Assembly (NCBI GenBank): GCA_963755695.1
Contig: CAVWLB010000008.1
Coordinates: 806,001 to 870,000, forward strand
Source: QHWT01 sp963755695
GTDB lineage: Bacteria > Acidobacteriota > Vicinamibacteria > Vicinamibacterales > 2-12-FULL-66-21
Length of the DNA: 64,000 nucleotides
Reading direction: 5' to 3'
The notes under the pieces were generated by a model that did not search any database, was not told the origin of the DNA, and saw only the letters and a program-made list of their open reading frames with translations. The translations under genes and the position numbers were made by a program. Positions 59,407-64,000 of the stretch are shown here, piece after piece (the stretch's first letter is position 1; each line of letters starts with the position of its first letter).

Positions 59407-60431
59407 CGATTCCAAGCTACTCGCTGATCATCGAAACGGCGAACCTCTCGCTGGCAGATCTTGACGGGTTGCGCGGAACTCTCGATTCGCTTGCCCTGCA
59501 GACATTGCCCGTTCAGAACGCCCTCGAAGTGCTCCTTGCAGACAGCGGGGACGTTCCGCCTGACGTGCTCCGACAGACCCTGAAAACCTATCCGTGGGTC
59601 CGGCCGATGGGGCTGGCGGAGGGCACCGGGTATGAGGAGCTCAAGATGGCCGGCGCGAACGCCTCCAGCGGCGAGTTGATCGTATTCGCCGATGGCGACT
59701 GCTTTTATGAGCGAACTTGGCTCGAAGCGCTGCTCGCACCGTTCTCCGATCCGTCCGTTTCAATCGTTGGTGGCGAAACGGCTATCAACTCCGTTGGTCC
59801 CTACGGACTGGCGGTCGCAATTGCATCGAGTTTCCCCGCGCGCGCGCGTTCGGACAGTCCGTACCGGTCAGACCGGTACCACCTCAACAACGTCGCCTTC
59901 CGTCGCCGGGTTCTGCAGGACGTACCGATTCCCTCGCGCCAACCGTGCTATCGCATGAGTGGGCTGCACGCGGCGCGGCTGCTGGCCAGGGGCTACACGA
60001 TCCTGCGTCAGCCCTCCGCCCGTGCGGTGCATGCCGCGCCAAACGGTTTCTCACATTTCGTATGGCGCTTCCTGCTCATGGGATTCGACGGTGTGGTCGT
60101 ACCGCGGTTGATCGCAAAGGAGTCGAAGCCGGCAGACAGATCCCGGGTTCAGCGCCGTCGAACGTTCGGTTTGATCCGATTCTGGGCAGCGCAGGCCGCA
60201 TCGAAAATCGCAGGTGAGCTTCGCGGCAAACCGTGGCGTTGGCTGGAACTGCCCGTCGCGCTGCCTGTCTTTGCGTCCGCAGTTGTGCTGCAGGCGATCG
60301 GCGCATTCGCAGGGCTCGTCGCGCCGCAGCGGTTCCTCGACGCGGTGCCCGACGAAATCCTCCAGGGGAGCACGTGCGAACGTCGGCCGGCGCCCATCGG
60401 AGACTCTTCGCGTCCAGCGAAGGCCGTCTAG
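59403..60431 (+). CDS. GT2 glycosyltransferase B
   Basis: 342 residues. MTIPSYSLIIETANLSLADL opens a GT-A domain; ASSGELIVFADGDCFYERTW contains the DxD (ADGDC), then VSIVGGETAINSV and HLNNVAFRRRVLQDVPIPSR. The N-terminal nucleotide-binding part (VLLADSGDVPPDVLRQTLKT) is less canonical. C-terminal hydrophobic helices (LPVALPVFASAVVLQAIGAF) suggest membrane attachment. It overlaps glycosyltransferase A by four bases. With the flippase and the polyprenyl-phosphate GT2 it forms a surface-glycan or glycolipid assembly set. Confidence 0.82.
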   Translation: MTIPSYSLIIETANLSLADLDGLRGTLDSLALQTLPVQNALEVLLADSGDVPPDVLRQTLKTYPWVRPMGLAEGTGYEELKMAGANASSGELIVFADGDCFYERTWLEALLAPFSDPSVSIVGGETAINSVGPYGLAVAIASSFPARARSDSPYRSDRYHLNNVAFRRRVLQDVPIPSRQPCYRMSGLHAARLLARGYTILRQPSARAVHAAPNGFSHFVWRFLLMGFDGVVVPRLIAKESKPADRSRVQRRRTFGLIRFWAAQAASKIAGELRGKPWRWLELPVALPVFASAVVLQAIGAFAGLVAPQRFLDAVPDEILQGSTCERRPAPIGDSSRPAKAV

Positions 60432-60458
60432 TCCCGTACAACGCCTGAAGCCCTGACC

Positions 60459-61856
60459 CTACTGGTAGGAGATCCAGCCGAGATGCTCGAACCATGCGAA
60501 GAGCAGCGAATGCTGCCATGGATTTGCGAGCGCGTAAGTGGCCGTAACGATGGAGAATGCCAGCAGCACGACCGCGACGCGGCGCCGCCGCAGATCTCGC
60601 GCCCAGCGGTCCACCTCCGGAAGCATCGTCACGAGCCAGAGCGGCACGAGCCAGATGAACCATCGCGGCCCCGCCGCTATCCCGCCGTAGTTGTGAGTCC
60701 GCAGCACGTAGAACACAAACGTCACGATCGTCAGAGAGAGCGTCAGCAGAGCGACAATGCGTTGTGCGGATTGCTCGCCGCGCACACCCTCAGCGCTCCG
60801 CGCCGTCCGGATCATGCCGATCCATCCAAGCAACAGCACGGGCGTCTGTGACAGAATCCCCGTGTGGCCGACGAGCAGGTTGAACGCATAGAGAAGCTTG
60901 GGCTCCTCCGCGCGGTCGATGCCGATCGGGTTGTTCCAGTAGCTTCCCTCGAAGCGGTACCACGACTCGCGGGCATACGTCGGCACGATCGACCCCACGG
61001 CCAGATACTGTGTGTAGAGAGAGGCGGCCACGGGTAACAGCAGCGCGGGCAGCGCCAGGCGGACGGTCCTGGCAGGCGACAGATACAGAAGCCATAGCAT
61101 GATGCCGGCCCCGAGCGACGCAGCGGGAAGCTCATTGCACATCGTCCAGCCGGCGAACAGGCCACACAGCACGAATCGCCATGCCCGTCGGTCGTCATCC
61201 AGGTGGATGCAGAGGCATTGATAGAGCGCGAAGAGTGCGCCGGTGGCCGCGACGGAGTGATTGTTCAAGCTCGCGAGGAATCCAGAGACGAACGTCCCGA
61301 AGCACGCCGCGGCGAACACGAACAGACGCCCCCATTCCGTCGTGCCCAGTCGCTCGACGAGACGCGCGAGCAGCAGCAGATACAAGACGAACGGCAGCCA
61401 GTTGATCGTGAGCAGGATGATCCGGGTCACCAGCAGGCGGTCTCGACGCATGATCAGGTCGAGGCCATTACGCAGCAGCCAGTACTCACCGGCCGCGACC
61501 GTCGCCAAGAGCGTGGGTTTGCTCGAGTAGAAGCGGCGGGTCTCCGGGTGCAACACCTTGTCCACCGTGTTCCACCCGGGCTGAGCGATGATGCCCACAT
61601 CGCGATACGACCCATCCGGGTTCAGTTCCCGGCGGCCGATGGAGTAGCTCCCGGTGTCGACGAGCGCGCGGACCGTCGACCAGCGCGATTGGTCGTTCAC
61701 CGTGAACGCCTCAGGTGCGGTGAGGATCCGCGAGCCGACGATACTCGCGGCCACCAGCAGCAGCAAGGCGTACACGCCGTTCCGTCCGACTGAGCTGCTC
61801 CCCGTCGCCTGACCGGCCGTTTGTGTATCGTGTCTTTCTTCAAGCCCGAGCGTCAC
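60459..61856 (-). CDS. GT-C-like membrane glycosyltransferase / hypothetical polytopic protein
   Basis: 465 residues with about ten membrane helices. The N-terminal periplasmic-loop region has FTVNDQSRWSTVRALVDTGS and KVLHPETRRFYSSKPTLLAT, with acidic and Lys/Arg residues in the position of GT-C active-site loops. Later parts include FGTFVSGFLASLNNHSVAAT and GGIAAGPRWFIWLVPLWLVT. Similar proteins in Planctomycetes and Acidobacteriota are annotated as hypothetical or PMT-like. It converges with glycosyltransferase B. Probably uses the lipid-linked sugar made by the GT2 at 56241. Confidence 0.65.
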   Translation of the reverse strand: MTLGLEERHDTQTAGQATGSSSVGRNGVYALLLLVAASIVGSRILTAPEAFTVNDQSRWSTVRALVDTGSYSIGRRELNPDGSYRDVGIIAQPGWNTVDKVLHPETRRFYSSKPTLLATVAAGEYWLLRNGLDLIMRRDRLLVTRIILLTINWLPFVLYLLLLARLVERLGTTEWGRLFVFAAACFGTFVSGFLASLNNHSVAATGALFALYQCLCIHLDDDRRAWRFVLCGLFAGWTMCNELPAASLGAGIMLWLLYLSPARTVRLALPALLLPVAASLYTQYLAVGSIVPTYARESWYRFEGSYWNNPIGIDRAEEPKLLYAFNLLVGHTGILSQTPVLLLGWIGMIRTARSAEGVRGEQSAQRIVALLTLSLTIVTFVFYVLRTHNYGGIAAGPRWFIWLVPLWLVTMLPEVDRWARDLRRRRVAVVLLAFSIVTATYALANPWQHSLLFAWFEHLGWISYQ

Positions 61857-62316
61857 GCACGAATACCTCCGACGAAGTGTGTTGGGTGAGAAGGAGCCGT
61901 TCCGGAAGCGTGCAGCTTACACCTTCCCACACAGGTCGCCAAGGCTGCGCGGTCGATTCGATCACGACTTCCTCGACCTCACAGTCGACGAGCCAGTCAG
62001 CACGTGCGCGCCACTCCTCGTTGCATCATTCAGGGCGCGAGCTATCGCCGATTCCACAGGTTGCGTCGACGTTCCTTCCGGCGGTTTCCTGGCGCTGTGA
62101 ACTCGAGGGCATCCAGCCTGCGATAGAAGATTTCAACAAGGCGATTCGTCTCGGACTTGACTATGATGAAGCCTGACGGACCGCGCTCGCTTGCGCAAGA
62201 AGTAACCAGAGAATCGGCGCATGGCAATCGTGACGGAGGGGTGCCTGCTATCGTCACGTTTTGGCAGATAGCCGGCACACAGTTGTTGCTGATTGCCAAG
62301 GCCAAGGAGGTAGAAC
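61857..62316. other. Intergenic with TPR remnant
   Basis: Near 62095-62176 the plus strand reads CELEGIQPAIEDFNKAIRLG then LDYDEA and stop, a single TPR unit (AIEDFNKAIRLxxxYxEA). It is too short to be a gene. Nothing else is recognised. Confidence 0.45.
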
Positions 62317-62595
62317 ATGCCCAAGGTCGTAGTCACGGCGCAGGTTGAGGACCTTGTGAAGTGGGAAAAGAATTTCAGGACACACGGTAGCCTCTTCAGG
62401 AGTCAAACCGTCACCAAACCTGTTAGTTTCGCGACAGTCGAAGGCAATCATGTCGCGGTCTGTCTCGAGCCCGAGGACTTGGACACTTGCATGAAGATCC
62501 TGGATTCCCCGGCGACGGCGGAGGCCATGGCATTTGATGGCGTCAAGCGAGAGACGGTGAAAGTGTTCGTCCTGGACAAGGAACTGAAGGTCTAG
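62317..62595 (+). CDS. Small cytoplasmic protein, possibly ABM-like fold
   Basis: 92 residues, with AAGGAGG 6 nt before the ATG, one of the best ribosome-binding sites in the window. The sequence alternates strands and helices: MPKVVVTAQVEDLVKWEKNF, VSFATVEGNHVAVCLEPEDL, AEAMAFDGVKRETVKVFVLD. This resembles the dimeric alpha-beta barrel (antibiotic biosynthesis monooxygenase) fold. Function unknown. It stands alone. Confidence 0.75.
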   Translation: MPKVVVTAQVEDLVKWEKNFRTHGSLFRSQTVTKPVSFATVEGNHVAVCLEPEDLDTCMKILDSPATAEAMAFDGVKRETVKVFVLDKELKV

Positions 62596-62880
62596 AGGGC
62601 GCTGGCGACGGCGAGGCCTGCACGTTGCTCTTCGGTTGTGCGAGATCGCGTCCCGGCGGCGAACGGCTGTTGATTCGTCCTGGTCTGCCAAGTCGTCAAG
62701 AATCTAGAGAAGCTGTGTCTCGCGTTGGTGAAGACGAACCCACGCGTCAGCTGAGCTGACGTCATGGTGATTCACTTACCCTGAAAACTCTTGACGAAAA
62801 CTTGATCCTCCAAAGGGCCGCTTTCGCAGCTGAGACGGCCCAACGGACGCACAGGCACGGGCGGGCGGACGTTCCGATGT
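62596..62880. other. Intergenic, nothing recognised
   Basis: No credible frame or site was seen in this gap. Confidence 0.35.
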
Positions 62881-63018
62881 CAACGGATGAAGGTAATCAT
62901 CGGAGAGCGAGGGCAACCAATACGCCGTCATGTCGATGCCGTCTGTGCCCGTCTCGACCGCGATGCGTAAGAGATCTTCATACCATGCGCAGCTCTCCAG
63001 TTTGTCCGATTCCATCAC
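62881..63018 (-). pseudogene. Sugar-phosphate isomerase/epimerase-type TIM-barrel fragment
   Basis: About 40 codons read WYEDLLRIAVETGTDGIDMT then AYWLPSLSDDYLHPL. This matches the beta1-alpha1 to beta2 start of the AP-endonuclease-2/xylose-isomerase-like family (LAxxxGxDGVDLTxYWLPxTDDY). The rest of the barrel is missing. Confidence 0.55.
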
Positions 63019-63236
63019 CGCTCGAACAGATCTGATTCACAGCACTACGGGCTCGCGATCCGTCGCATGTACCTCGGCGACCGTCGACCACTTACAGCAG
63101 AGTGTGAATGATACTGAAGGCAGACGCTCGGTAGCAGATAGCTCCGCGCTGCAGGATACCTACGGCTCATCAACAGGGCAGCACGTCTCTTGCAACGTCA
63201 CGGCGCTTCCGGTTGCCAGAAAACGAGGGGGTCACT

Positions 63237-64000
63237 GTGAAGCGCAAGACTTTGATTTGCTCAGCAGTGCTGATTGCCCTTGCCATCTTTGATGGCAACT
63301 TCGGTTCGTCGCTCAGCGCCAAGGGGGGCGGTCGTGGTGGGGGCGGTGGTGGTGGTGGTGGTGCGAGTATCTGGCTCCCCACATTGGGCGGCAATTCCAG
63401 CCAAGGGTATGAACTGTCTTCCACTGGTTCGGTCGTTGTGGGCTACTCCTCCAATGCTGCCGGGTCCTACCGTGCGTTTCGGAAGGCGGGGGTGGCGGCA
63501 ATGCAAGACCTCGGTGACTTCGGATATGCGTATGCCGCGGCGTATGGAGTTTCCGCCGACGGTTCGGTCGTGGTCGGAGAGGCATGGAACGCGAGCTTCG
63601 AGCAGCGGGCGTTTCGCTGGACGGCTGCAGGCGGCCTGCAAGACCTTGGTACTTTGGGAGGGCCGTATGCAGTCGCTGCGGACGTCTCCGCGGACGGTAA
63701 GGTCGTCGTCGGACAGTCGTGGGACGCCAACAGTAACTCGCACGCGTTTCGGTGGACCGCCGCGACCGGCATGCAGGATCTCGGTACGTTCGGCGGCTTC
63801 GACAGCGGTGCGTACGGCGTTTCCGCGGACGGGTCGGTCATCGTCGGGATGGCATACGACCCCGGGAACTGGCCGCATGCCTTCCGCTGGACTGCGGCAA
63901 CCGGCCTGCAGTTCATCGGTACATTGAGCGCCGGCGGCACCAGCGAGGCGTTCAGCGTTTCGGCGGACGGCCAAGTCATCGTCGGGAGGTCTGATGGTGG
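63237..64000 (+). CDS. HAF-repeat extracellular protein (runs off window)
   Basis: At least 254 residues, cut by the right edge. GTG at 63237 follows GAGGGGG; signal peptide KRKTLICSAVLIALAIF. A poly-glycine stretch (GGGRGGGGGGGGG) joins it to tandem HAF repeats of about 50 residues: SADGSVVVGEAW ... RAFRWTAAGGLQDLGTLGG, SADGKVVVGQSW ... HAFRWTAATGMQDLGTFGG, SADGSVIVGMAY ... HAFRWTAATGLQFIGTL. HAF units build a beta-propeller-like extracellular protein of unknown role. Five repeat starts are visible; a full propeller would need six or seven. Confidence 0.87.
   Translation, partial: MKRKTLICSAVLIALAIFDGNFGSSLSAKGGGRGGGGGGGGGASIWLPTLGGNSSQGYELSSTGSVVVGYSSNAAGSYRAFRKAGVAAMQDLGDFGYAYAAAYGVSADGSVVVGEAWNASFEQRAFRWTAAGGLQDLGTLGGPYAVAADVSADGKVVVGQSWDANSNSHAFRWTAATGMQDLGTFGGFDSGAYGVSADGSVIVGMAYDPGNWPHAFRWTAATGLQFIGTLSAGGTSEAFSVSADGQVIVGRSDG

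Noticed and set aside
58464..60431. Single 655-residue double glycosyltransferase
   Set aside because: A one-base shift near 59255 restores a hydrophobic C-terminus and an ATGA overlap with the second gene, so two genes are more likely than a fusion.
1..64000. CRISPR array, prophage or restriction-modification system
   Set aside because: No regularly spaced identical repeats, no phage structural genes and no methyltransferase-nuclease pair were found; the methyltransferases present look like small-molecule enzymes.

Overview
High-GC chromosomal DNA from a bacterium with a coding style typical of Acidobacteriota, most likely class Vicinamibacteria. This placement is inference from gene content: a TolB-propeller amidohydrolase, PknB-like and FtsX/ADOP-like remnants, DUF2252, carboxypeptidase-regulatory barrel proteins and many secreted proteins. 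No rRNA or other firm phylogenetic marker is present. Two tRNA genes (Ser-GCU, Gln-CUG) and two core genes (gltX and an rpsA-like S1 protein) show that it is chromosomal.

Layout. 1-14.4 kb: kinase start, integrase remnant, GT-C glycosyltransferase, truncated ABC/FtsX genes, an ankyrin gene flanked by a 115-bp direct repeat, tRNA-Ser, then secreted proteins and enzymes (FISUMP, a duplicated-domain protein, beta/gamma-crystallin, alditol oxidase-like, GH5). 14.5-25.6 kb: plus-strand run of PLD synthase, gltX, KGG stress protein behind a sigma-54-like promoter, AlkA-type glycosylase, TolB-amidohydrolase, a palindromic repeat array, and an XRE regulator / NfeD-like / flotillin / PspA envelope-stress locus ending in a terminator and tRNA-Gln. 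25.6-44 kb: accessory DNA with DUF2252, sulfatase, serine hydrolase and barrel protein among many gene fragments and IS21 and IS110 remnants. 44-54 kb: DUF6178 protein, three secreted cupins, an FAD oxidoreductase and a large SARP/AAA/TPR regulator. 54-62 kb: rpsA-like gene and a surface-glycan cluster (GT2, flippase-like protein, two coupled GT2s, GT-C). The right edge holds the start of a HAF-repeat protein.

Sequence quality matters for reading this window. Between about 14.9 and 25.3 kb almost every gene carries many single-base indels, including gltX, so I treat these as consensus errors and not as pseudogenes. By hand reconstruction, a recurring class is one extra base immediately 5' of GATC; removing it restores the expected protein at more than a dozen sites, several of them outside the dense region. 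True remnants, which lack whole domains, are marked as pseudogenes.

The best candidates for follow-up are: the XRE regulator with a 33-bp near-perfect palindrome over its own promoter, heading a flotillin/PspA locus; the repeat pair encoding a 25-residue peptide around the ankyrin gene; the regulator-cupin-oxidoreductase-cupin run; the GATC-linked indels; and the tRNA 3'-end duplications.
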